DNA of 64,000 nucleotides, taken from contig JADFAD010000003.1 in NCBI GenBank assembly GCA_015665455.1, forward strand, positions 310,001-374,000, written 5' to 3'. How positions within the stretch are numbered: position 1 is the stretch's first letter; the number at the start of each line of letters is the position of its first letter. Below, one piece after another: positions 54,352-64,000 of this stretch. Made by a program: the position numbers and the translations under genes. The notes beneath the pieces were generated by a model. The model was given only the letters and a program-made list of their open reading frames with translations, ran no database searches and was not told where the DNA came from. The DNA is from Oceanospirillaceae bacterium. GTDB taxonomy: Bacteria > Pseudomonadota > Gammaproteobacteria > Pseudomonadales > Litoribrevibacteraceae.

Positions 54352-54828
54352 TTATAGCACTTCTGTTCTCTCGAACGGTGTTAGGTAGTGCTTAGTAAAT
54401 TTCCATTCCTTATCTTGTTCCATGTGATACTCAAGCTCACGCGGATTTGAAGCGTTTTCAATGACACTTTTTAAATAGTCATCTGAAACGTAAGGGTCAA
54501 AGACTCGGAAAAATAAGTTATAGCAACCGTTCCACATAGACTTAGCAAGGAACAAAGCATTATTTTCTTTTGTAAGATGACTGGCCAATTCACCACAATA
54601 TCGATCAATTAACTCTTTTTCTTCAGGAGTAGGCTGACCTGTCGTGAGTTGCTCTTCACACTCAATGACAATAGCCAAATGCCATCCAAATACTTCTTTG
54701 TGTTTGAAATGCGCTAAAGCCTTATTAACAGAGCAATTTGCAGGCATTTTATGCTCTTCCCAATGCAAGCTGCCATGCTCTTCTTTTGGAATCTCAACAT
54801 CGTATTGTGTGATTTTTTCGTCAGTCAT
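54352..54828 (-). CDS. DUF695-like protein
   Basis: 158 residues, cytoplasmic. The end segment (LEYHMEQDKEWKFTKHYLTPFE) and the overall beta-alpha pattern resemble the DUF695 domain, and HLAIVIECEEQLTTGQPTPEEKELIDRYCGELASHL resembles its middle. Function unknown. Monocistronic and convergent with the oxidoreductase gene. The resemblance is by pattern only. Confidence 0.55.
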   Translation of the reverse strand: MTDEKITQYDVEIPKEEHGSLHWEEHKMPANCSVNKALAHFKHKEVFGWHLAIVIECEEQLTTGQPTPEEKELIDRYCGELASHLTKENNALFLAKSMWNGCYNLFFRVFDPYVSDDYLKSVIENASNPRELEYHMEQDKEWKFTKHYLTPFERTEVL

Positions 54829-55159
54829 GTGTTATTCACTATTAATAGGTTATCGCAAAGGCAGCGATTATAACGAAAGATGCGGTTTCTAGGGAAGCTC
54901 TGAAAGATCATTCAAATGAATCACTAGAGTGTTCTCATTATGAAAAAATGACCTAATTAAGTTCGCATAAAGAGAACTTCCTAATAAAAACATAATTCCC
55001 GATCTGCAAAACGCATTAATAACAGTCATATCAAATGAACAGTAACACTTTGTTTTATTTGCTTATTTAAACGAGTAACAAAATTATTTTTGTAATAATA
55101 ATTTTCTGGCATTGTAAATGCTCTAGAACTCATACGATTTATTCATTTGGAGTTTTATT
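54829..55159. other. divergent intergenic region before galU
   Basis: AT-rich 331 bases between divergent genes. It contains several short A/T tracts and the ribosome site TGGAG before galU. I saw no clear operator or RNA gene in it. Confidence 0.4.
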
Positions 55160-56095
55160 ATGAAAGCAATTATTCCTGTCGCAGGCTTAGGTACTCGTAT
55201 GCTGCCGGCTACTAAAGCAATACCCAAAGAAATGCTGCCTGTGGTAGATAAACCACTTATTCAATATGTAGTGAAGGAAGCCATCGATGCGGGAATAAGC
55301 GAAATTGTTCTGGTAACGCATTCAAGTAAAAATGCCATCGAAGACCACTTCGACACAAGTTACGAACTAGAGACCCAACTGGAACTCCGCGTCAAACGCC
55401 AATTGCTTGAGGAAGTAAGATCCATATGTCCACATCACGTAACAATCACCTCGGTGCGTCAACCGATCGCTAAAGGCTTAGGGCATGCCATTTTATGTGC
55501 TCAATCCATCATTGGGGATGAAGATGTCGTGGTCTTACTGCCTGATGTGATAATTAATGAAGTTAAAAACAGTCAAAATGAAAATAACTTAGGCGCTATG
55601 ATACGTAGGTTTAGAGAGACACGCTCAAGCCAAATCATGATTGAGCAAGTACCTAAACATGATGTTAGTAAGTATGGTATCGCTGATCTGGCAGGTAACT
55701 CCATTCTTGAAGGTAATAGCCTCCCAATGAGTAACATCATAGAAAAGCCATCCACAGAAGAAGCCCCTTCAACCATGGCGGTTGTAGGCAGATATGTATT
55801 ATCTAAATTTGTATGGCCTTTACTAAGAAAAACCAAGCCTGGCGCAGGCAATGAAATTCAACTCACCGACGCAATTGCTATGCTCATGAAAATAGAAACT
55901 ATTGAAGCCTATAGAGTCTCAGGCAAAAGCCATGATTGTGGCAGTAAAATCGGATATATGATGGCAAACGTAGAATATGCACTGCATCACCCAGAGGTTA
56001 AACATCAATTTGAAGAGTATTTACTTTCAATACTTGAAAGCATTCAAGAGAGCGAAAAAAACAGAAAAGCGCTTGAATTAAGGCAATGCGGTTAA
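55160..56095 (+). CDS. galU: UTP-glucose-1-phosphate uridylyltransferase
   Basis: 311 residues. Makes UDP-glucose from UTP and glucose 1-phosphate for cell-surface polysaccharides. The nucleotide-binding loop is [20 protein letters not shown], with VVLLPDVI as the metal-binding motif and [13 protein letters not shown] near 235. The length is normal. A long A/T-rich leader precedes it. Confidence 0.95.
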   Translation: MKAIIPVAGLGTRMLPATKAIPKEMLPVVDKPLIQYVVKEAIDAGISEIVLVTHSSKNAIEDHFDTSYELETQLELRVKRQLLEEVRSICPHHVTITSVRQPIAKGLGHAILCAQSIIGDEDVVVLLPDVIINEVKNSQNENNLGAMIRRFRETRSSQIMIEQVPKHDVSKYGIADLAGNSILEGNSLPMSNIIEKPSTEEAPSTMAVVGRYVLSKFVWPLLRKTKPGAGNEIQLTDAIAMLMKIETIEAYRVSGKSHDCGSKIGYMMANVEYALHHPEVKHQFEEYLLSILESIQESEKNRKALELRQCG

Positions 56096-56186
56096 CGTTG
56101 CAATGAACAAATGGCTTAAATTATTTAATCGTGCTGAATTGACCGTTCTATTCTATCCAGCACGTATTAAATTTTAAGACTCAATC

Positions 56187-56495
56187 TTAATTGGCGTTTT
56201 CCGTCATATCATTTGAAACCAACGTGCAGTTATAACCCCAAGTCGCTTGCTTCTCAGCAAAGGCTTTAGCCTTTTCTTCACAATACCCCTCCTCTGCTGT
56301 GGCATTCCACAAGGTTTTCATGTCACTCGATTTTTCGTATACAACTTCACACGGCACGGTATAGCCTGGCTCGGTATAAACGACGCTGATCTTTCTCTCA
56401 TCCGCTCCGTTTAAACACACATACGAGTCACCCGAAAACACCAATGATGAAGCCAGTAACGAAACACTTAATGCAATACACGCTTTAAAATCCAT
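56187..56495 (-). CDS. small exported cysteine-containing protein
   Basis: 102 residues. The signal peptide ends near LVFSG. The mature part has Cys in YVCLNGADERKI, PCEVVYEKS, EGYCEEKA and GYNCTL, four in all, which could form two disulfides in the periplasm. The motif LWNATAEEGYCEEKAKAFAEK is notable. I do not assign a function. Confidence 0.7.
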   Translation of the reverse strand: MDFKACIALSVSLLASSLVFSGDSYVCLNGADERKISVVYTEPGYTVPCEVVYEKSSDMKTLWNATAEEGYCEEKAKAFAEKQATWGYNCTLVSNDMTENAN

Positions 56496-56584
56496 GACAA
56501 TTCCTTATAAGCACAGAGTAATGAACGTTCACTATAGATGTATAGTCTCTCGACTTCAAAGTCATTTTTGCCCAAATTTTACGC

Positions 56585-56613
56585 AAAAAAAAGCACAGCG
56601 TTGACGCTGTGCT
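56585..56613 (-). terminator. terminator of the YebC-family gene
   Basis: On the minus strand AGCACAGCG-TCAA-CGCTGTGCT is a 9-bp stem followed by a run of T residues. It lies 24 bases beyond the stop of the YebC/YeeN-family gene. Confidence 0.88.
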
Positions 56614-56636
56614 CGTTATATTCGAAATGACGTATT

Positions 56637-57356
56637 CTATTCAAATTCAACGTTATGGAAAACCTGCTGAACATCTTCACAGTCATTCAACATATCAACA
56701 AACTTTTCGAATACTTCCAATTCATCTGCTCCAAGTGGGGAACGCCCTTGAGGAAGAAAAGTGATTTCATCCATAGCGAAATCAACATCTGGCATTAATT
56801 CCATCAAGGCTGTTTTAGCTTTGAAGTATTCATTTGGAGGCGTAAGCACCGTAATCATACCGTCTTCATTTTCGATATCATTAACATCAACATCCGCCAT
56901 CATTAACGCTTCTAACGTTGAATCTTCATCATCGCCTTCAAACGTAAGCACAGCACAATGATCAAATAAGTGAGCAACCGAGCCCTGAGCCCCGATTTTC
57001 GCTTTAGCCTTATTAAAACAAGTTCTTACATCACCGAAAGTTCGGTTGTTGTTATCTGTTAAACAATCAACGATAACCATACAACCACCTGGACCGAACC
57101 CTTCGTATCGAACACTTACGAAATCTTCACCGCCACCGCCTTTCGCTTTATCAATCGCTTTTTCAATCACATGCGATGGAACCTGATCTTTCTTTGCTTT
57201 TTCAATCATTCGACGTAATGAAAGATTGCCGTCAGGATCTACACCACCATTTTTTGCACAAACGTAGATTTCCTTACCATAGCGAGAATACAGCTTGGTT
57301 TTCGCGCCTGCAGTTTTGGCCATTGATAATTTACGGTTTTGAAACGCTCTTCCCAT
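56637..57356 (-). CDS. yeeN: YebC/PmpR family protein, YeeN type
   Basis: 239 residues. Matches the YeeN branch of YebC ([73 protein letters not shown]). Members act as transcription regulators or assist translation of proline-rich stretches; which applies here is unsettled. Monocistronic, ending at a strong terminator. Confidence 0.92.
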   Translation of the reverse strand: MGRAFQNRKLSMAKTAGAKTKLYSRYGKEIYVCAKNGGVDPDGNLSLRRMIEKAKKDQVPSHVIEKAIDKAKGGGGEDFVSVRYEGFGPGGCMVIVDCLTDNNNRTFGDVRTCFNKAKAKIGAQGSVAHLFDHCAVLTFEGDDEDSTLEALMMADVDVNDIENEDGMITVLTPPNEYFKAKTALMELMPDVDFAMDEITFLPQGRSPLGADELEVFEKFVDMLNDCEDVQQVFHNVEFE

Positions 57357-57472
57357 CGGATCAACTCTTATTTAAAACTTGGTGACTTAAAAAAGACATA
57401 TTTTAAGCCTTGTTGAGTCAATGTTTCCACAACTAATTTAATGAAGTACAAACATTAAACCACGGTAATAAC

Positions 57473-57502
57473 AAAAAACCCGGCCAAGGCCGGGTTTTTT
57501 TT
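57473..57502. terminator. bidirectional terminator after malate synthase G
   Basis: ACCCGGCC-AA-GGCCGGGT is an 8-bp stem with A and T runs on both flanks. It ends the malate synthase transcript on the minus strand. Confidence 0.88.
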
Positions 57503-57533
57503 AAAACGTTAAGTCATTATTATTTCTAATAAA

Positions 57534-59714
57534 TTACTTAGACGCTTTGTACTTCAAACGGTATGCGTGAAGTAATGGCTCAGTGTAACCACTTGGCTGT
57601 TCTTTACCTTTGAAGATAAGGTCAGAGGCAGCTTGGAAAGCAATACCATCAAAACCAGGTGCCATATTGTTGTAGTAAGGATCAGATGCGTTCTGTCCGT
57701 CTACAATCGCAGCCATACGCTTCAGGCTTTCTTCGATTTGCTCTTTAGTACATACACCGTGCTCTAACCAGTTACACAAGTGCTGAGAAGAAATACGAAG
57801 TGTTGCACGGTCTTCCATCAAACCAACATTGTTGATGTCAGGCACTTTAGAACAACCAACACCCGCATCAATCCAACGAACAACGTAGCCCAATAGACCC
57901 TGACAGTTGTTGTCGATTTCGTTTTGAATCTGTTCTGCAGTCAAAACAGACGTGTCAGTCATTAGAGGTATATCAAGGATATCATCTACAGACGCATGTT
58001 TACGTGTCTTAATCACGTCTTGCGTAGCAAATACGTCTACCTGATGGTAGTGCAATGCGTGCAACGTTGCTGCTGTTGGCGATGGAGTCCAAGCAGTGTT
58101 TGCACCTGCTTTAGGATGACCAATCTTCTGTTCCATCATCTGACCCATTTCGTCAGGGATAGGCCACATGCCTTTACCAATCTGAGCGCGACCTTGAAGG
58201 CCAGTCTCTAGACCAGTATCAACGTTCCAATCTTCATATGCACCAATCCAGTTCTGCTGCTTCATCACTGATTTAGCAACAAATGGACCTGCTAGCATAG
58301 ACGTGTGAATTTCATCACCTGTACGATCTAGGAAACCAGTGTTAATGAAAACTACACGTTCAGACGCAGCACGGATACACTCTTTCAAGTTAACCGTTGT
58401 GCGACGTTCTTCATCCATAATACCAACTTTCATAGTATTACGAGGAAGACCCAATGCATCTTCAACACGGCCAAACAACTCAGTTGTAAATGCAACTTCT
58501 TCAGGACCATGCATCTTAGGCTTAACAATATTCACAGAACCAGTCGTTGAGTTCTTGAATGGAGAGTTGCCTTTAAGATCGTGAATAGCGATCAACGTAG
58601 TGATCACACCGTCCATGATTCCTTCAGGAATCTCAGAACCGTCTTTTAGCAAAATCGCAGGGTTAGTCATCAAGTGACCAACGTTACGAACGAACAACAT
58701 TGAACGGCCTTTCACAGAGAAAGTTTCGCCATTTAGACCAGTGTACTCACGGTCAGCATTCATCTTACGAACGAATACTTTGTCGCCCTTCTTAATTTCT
58801 TCTTCTAGGTTGCCCTGCATTAGGCCCAACCAGTTGCTATAAGCAACAACTTTATCGTCAGCATCAACGGCAGCAACGGAATCTTCACAATCCATAATGG
58901 TTGTTAAAGCAGACTCCATTAGGATGTCTTTCATGCCTGCAGCATCAGTAGATCCGATTGGGCTAGTAGCATCGAACTGAAGTTCGAAACGTAGACCGTT
59001 GTTCTGAAGTAAAATAGCTACTGGAGCTGCTTCATCACCCTGGAAACCAACCAGCTTGTCTTCTTCTTTAAGACCCGTCGTTGAACCGTCAGCTAAAGTA
59101 ACAACCAACTTGCCCGCTTCAATAGCGTACTTGGTTGTACCTTCATGAGCGCCATTCGCTAGGGGTGCTGATTCGTTTAGGAAGTTACGAGCGTATGCAA
59201 TTACCTTATCGCCACGTACTTTGTTGTAACCCTTACCTTTCTCTGCACCATTTTCTTCAGAGATTGCTTTAGTACCGTAAAGGCCGTCGTACAAAGAACC
59301 CCAACGAGCATTACTCGCGTTCAAAGCAAAACGAGCATTCATGATTGGTACAACTAGCTGAGGACCAGCCATCTTAGCAATTTCAGGCTCTACGTTTGCA
59401 GTAGTTGCTGTGAAATCAGCACCTTCAGGAACTAAGTAACCAATTTCCTGTAGGAACGTTTTATATTCTGCAGCGTTGTGAGACTGACCTTTGCGCTCTG
59501 TGTGATATGCATCAATCTTCGCCTGAAGATCATCACGCGTTGCAAGTAACGCTTTGTTTTTAGGAGCTAAGTCGTGAACGATTGCGTCAAAACCTGCCCA
59601 GAAAGCTTCCTGGTCAACGCCTGTGCCCGGTAGAGCTTTTTCGTTAACAAAGTCAAAAAGAACTTTGGCTACCTGTAGGCCGCCAGCTTGGATACGATCA
59701 GTCATATTCGCCAA
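57534..59714 (-). CDS. glcB: malate synthase G
   Basis: 726 residues. Condenses glyoxylate with acetyl-CoA to malate in the glyoxylate pathway. Clear family segments are [59 protein letters not shown] and [18 protein letters not shown]. The length is normal for isoform G. Growth on C2 compounds or fatty acids would need it, which fits the lipase and hydroxylase genes in this window. No isocitrate lyase gene lies here. Confidence 0.96.
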   Translation of the reverse strand: MANMTDRIQAGGLQVAKVLFDFVNEKALPGTGVDQEAFWAGFDAIVHDLAPKNKALLATRDDLQAKIDAYHTERKGQSHNAAEYKTFLQEIGYLVPEGADFTATTANVEPEIAKMAGPQLVVPIMNARFALNASNARWGSLYDGLYGTKAISEENGAEKGKGYNKVRGDKVIAYARNFLNESAPLANGAHEGTTKYAIEAGKLVVTLADGSTTGLKEEDKLVGFQGDEAAPVAILLQNNGLRFELQFDATSPIGSTDAAGMKDILMESALTTIMDCEDSVAAVDADDKVVAYSNWLGLMQGNLEEEIKKGDKVFVRKMNADREYTGLNGETFSVKGRSMLFVRNVGHLMTNPAILLKDGSEIPEGIMDGVITTLIAIHDLKGNSPFKNSTTGSVNIVKPKMHGPEEVAFTTELFGRVEDALGLPRNTMKVGIMDEERRTTVNLKECIRAASERVVFINTGFLDRTGDEIHTSMLAGPFVAKSVMKQQNWIGAYEDWNVDTGLETGLQGRAQIGKGMWPIPDEMGQMMEQKIGHPKAGANTAWTPSPTAATLHALHYHQVDVFATQDVIKTRKHASVDDILDIPLMTDTSVLTAEQIQNEIDNNCQGLLGYVVRWIDAGVGCSKVPDINNVGLMEDRATLRISSQHLCNWLEHGVCTKEQIEESLKRMAAIVDGQNASDPYYNNMAPGFDGIAFQAASDLIFKGKEQPSGYTEPLLHAYRLKYKASK

Positions 59715-59890
59715 TACCCTTTAGTGAAATATCTAAAATCTATAACTACTGGAGTGAGTTCCTATTCGAGAAAAAGAACACCACCGCTAAATAAGTGCGG
59801 CGTATTCTACTCGATTTATTGATATTAATCATGTATTGAATGAAAGGAATTGAATTTATGATTTTCTTAACAGAACAAAGTTTGGTAAGG

Positions 59891-60988
59891 CTAATCAATA
59901 ATGGTCCCAAAAATCAGACGTTCGACCTCTAACCAGTCCAGTGGCTCCGAATGAATAACCTCTACTCGAGAATCTTTGCTTTTGTTCACGTCATTAAAAG
60001 ACAACGCATTTCTCTCTGCGTTGATAACAATCGATCTCCCACCTTTTAAATTAAATACACCCTTAATACGCTCAACACTCAATGTAAGAAAACATGCCTG
60101 AAGCTTGGATTCGTCAAACTCATAAAACGAGGGAAATACCCAACCGCAACTAAAGAAGCCTTCACCCTTATTTTCTTTTCTGCGCACTATATCAGAATCA
60201 ATATTATCTCTCTCAATAATCTCCAGCTGAGATAAAAATTGAGATTTCGAATGAAGATGGGCTTGATGTATATTTTTATTCACTGAAGAACTCCTGTGGT
60301 CTTTCATTGCTAACGACACAGGCTTATTAGCCAGCCAATTGAATTCGAGCTGTCCTAAAGAAACCCACTCTTTTGAACACCCCTTTTTAACTTTTCCTTG
60401 ATACATTAAGTCATCAAACCAAGAATCAAAGTCGTCTCGATAGCGAACATCGCATTGATCACCTTTCGTTGCGACAAGATAATCTGCAACGGACAACTGA
60501 GTTCTGTATATTTCATGCGATTGGTAACGATCATCTCGTAACTTTTTTGGATCAACTAAAGTGATGGTCGATTGCAGCTCCACAACAGATTCATAATCTT
60601 TACCAGTAAGAAGTTCTATCACTTCATTGGGATGACCTAAACCGGTCGGTTCAATGAGTAACCGATCTGGCTTATCCTTTAATAATGCATTTAATCCTAC
60701 TTTGGTAGGCACCCCATTAACACAGCACATGCAACCGCCTGGAATCTCCTTAATCAAGACACTTGGTTTCTTTTTGGTATCAGACTCATCAGGAATTTCA
60801 TCACAAGGTTCAACAGCCGATGAGAAAATTGCACCATCAACACCTATTTCCCCAAACTCATTGACCAATACAGCCCAACGTTCCTCTTTTGGCTTATTTT
60901 TTAGCAGATGAAGAATTGCAGTCGTTTTACCTACACCTAAAAATCCAGTAATAATATTTACAGGAACACGTGAAATTAATTGGAACAA
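59891..60988 (-). CDS. COG0523/CobW-family GTPase, probable zinc chaperone
   Basis: 365 residues. G3E GTPase with Walker A GFLGVGKTT at 15-23 and the metal motif GGCMCC at 84-89 (CxCC). The C-terminal domain starts near 275 (GWVFPSFYEFDESKLQACFLTLSVERIKGVFNLKGG). Members load zinc, cobalt or nickel onto client proteins. A Zur-like box upstream indicates zinc stress as the trigger, so zinc is the likely metal. The frame ends with IIFGTIID. Divergent from the truncated hemoglobin gene. Confidence 0.88.
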   Translation of the reverse strand: MFQLISRVPVNIITGFLGVGKTTAILHLLKNKPKEERWAVLVNEFGEIGVDGAIFSSAVEPCDEIPDESDTKKKPSVLIKEIPGGCMCCVNGVPTKVGLNALLKDKPDRLLIEPTGLGHPNEVIELLTGKDYESVVELQSTITLVDPKKLRDDRYQSHEIYRTQLSVADYLVATKGDQCDVRYRDDFDSWFDDLMYQGKVKKGCSKEWVSLGQLEFNWLANKPVSLAMKDHRSSSVNKNIHQAHLHSKSQFLSQLEIIERDNIDSDIVRRKENKGEGFFSCGWVFPSFYEFDESKLQACFLTLSVERIKGVFNLKGGRSIVINAERNALSFNDVNKSKDSRVEVIHSEPLDWLEVERLIFGTIID

Positions 60989-61026
60989 CGATATAAATCC
61001 TATTCAGTTCATGTTTCGGCTTAATT

Positions 61027-61041
61027 TGATATGATATAACA
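61027..61041. promoter_or_regulatory. Zur-like box between the CobW GTPase and the truncated hemoglobin
   Basis: TGATATGATATAACA matches 13 of 15 bases of the Zur consensus TGTTATAWTATAACA, with the right flank ATTTC also as expected. It sits in the 84-base divergent gap, so it could repress one or both genes in zinc-replete cells. Confidence 0.65.
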
Positions 61042-61072
61042 TTTCAAAACCTCACTTTAAAGAAATTAGTTA

Positions 61073-61477
61073 ATGAATATGAACGAACCCTATGGAAGTG
61101 GTGACGCTTCCTATAAAGCAGCCGGTGAATATGACGGAATCAAAAAGCTAGTTGATGCTTTTTATAGCGCTATGGAATCTCTTGAAGAAGCTAAGAAGAT
61201 ACGAAACATGCATTCAGCGAATCTTGAGGAATCGAGAGATAAGCTAACTCGTTTCTTATGTGGCTGGCTTGGAGGCCCTAAGCTGTACAGCGAAAAATAC
61301 GGCTCCATAAGAATTCCGGTTGCCCACAGGCATTTAGAGATTGGAACATCCGAAAGAGATGCGTGGCTTAAGTGCATGAAAACAGCGCTCGAAACTCAAC
61401 CGTATGAGGATGACTTTAAAGAATACCTTATGAAGCAACTGTATGTTCCGGCAGAGAGAAGCAGAAATAAAGATTAA
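61073..61477 (+). CDS. group 2 truncated hemoglobin
   Basis: 134 residues. The pattern YGSGDASYKAAGEYDGIKKLVDAFYSAM, then FLCGWLGGPKLYSEKYG and PVAHRHLEIGTSERDAWLKCMKTAL, is that of trHbO/GlbO-type globins. The proximal His is in AHRHLEIG and the Trp in DAWLKCM (position G8) is typical of group II. Roles in oxygen, NO or peroxide handling are known in the family. It shares the divergent gap and the Zur-like box with the CobW gene. Confidence 0.92.
   Translation: MNMNEPYGSGDASYKAAGEYDGIKKLVDAFYSAMESLEEAKKIRNMHSANLEESRDKLTRFLCGWLGGPKLYSEKYGSIRIPVAHRHLEIGTSERDAWLKCMKTALETQPYEDDFKEYLMKQLYVPAERSRNKD

Positions 61478-64000
<2,523 letters not shown>

Overview
The window looks like chromosomal DNA of a marine, aerobic, hydrocarbon- or lipid-using gammaproteobacterium, probably of the Oceanospirillales (Oleispira, Bermanella or Thalassolituus type). 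This is an inference from gene families: an AlkB/XylM-type membrane monooxygenase with its own reductase, a secreted lipase with foldase, Ni-superoxide dismutase, monomeric isocitrate dehydrogenase, malate synthase G, a NaChBac-type channel, and a GC content near 40% by eye. No rRNA, tRNA, CRISPR array, transposase or prophage gene was seen. About 66 protein genes are called, mostly in short operons and divergent regulator-target pairs.

Region by region. 0.1-8.3 kb: MltC-like transglycosylase, a periplasmic binding protein, an Xre/RES toxin-antitoxin pair, an alpha/beta hydrolase plus ferritin-like protein behind an AraC regulator, and a CadC-like membrane regulator. 8.5-12.8 kb: exported hydrolase, two lipoproteins, a serine hydrolase and a TetR regulator. 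12.8-14.0 kb: trpS behind a classical ribosome-mediated attenuator whose leader peptide carries tandem Trp codons. 14-22 kb: FemAB-like transferase, ion channel, AraC regulator divergent from the reductase-monooxygenase pair, then lipase and foldase. 22-28.4 kb: cupin/SDR operon with an HxlR regulator, and formaldehyde detoxification (frmA, fghA) with a LysR regulator. 28.6-30.3 kb: an unknown exported protein and the relic of a histidine kinase broken by a 22-bp tandem duplication.

30.4-46.5 kb is a nickel neighbourhood. A Fur box precedes a TPR gene, sodN (Ni-SOD) and sodX (its maturation protease). cbtBA, usually a B12-controlled cobalt importer, here has a NikR-like operator and no visible cobalamin riboswitch. 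A complete ECF importer nikKMLQO sits behind nikR with a clear TATTAC-N13-GTAATA operator. Iron shortage would switch on the nickel enzyme and nickel shortage would switch on two importers. Between these lie arfB, a NYN-domain protein, binding proteins, a hybrid histidine kinase translationally coupled to a betaine-type binding protein, an arylamine N-acetyltransferase and a Crp-like regulator.

46.5-64 kb: a calcium-binding-repeat protein divergent from a chemoreceptor with a CxxCH heme motif, GST, YaeQ, VF530 and PhhB proteins, a lone molybdopterin oxidoreductase, galU, a YebC/YeeN protein, malate synthase G, a CobW-type zinc GTPase and a truncated hemoglobin sharing a Zur-like box, and icd, which runs off the right edge.
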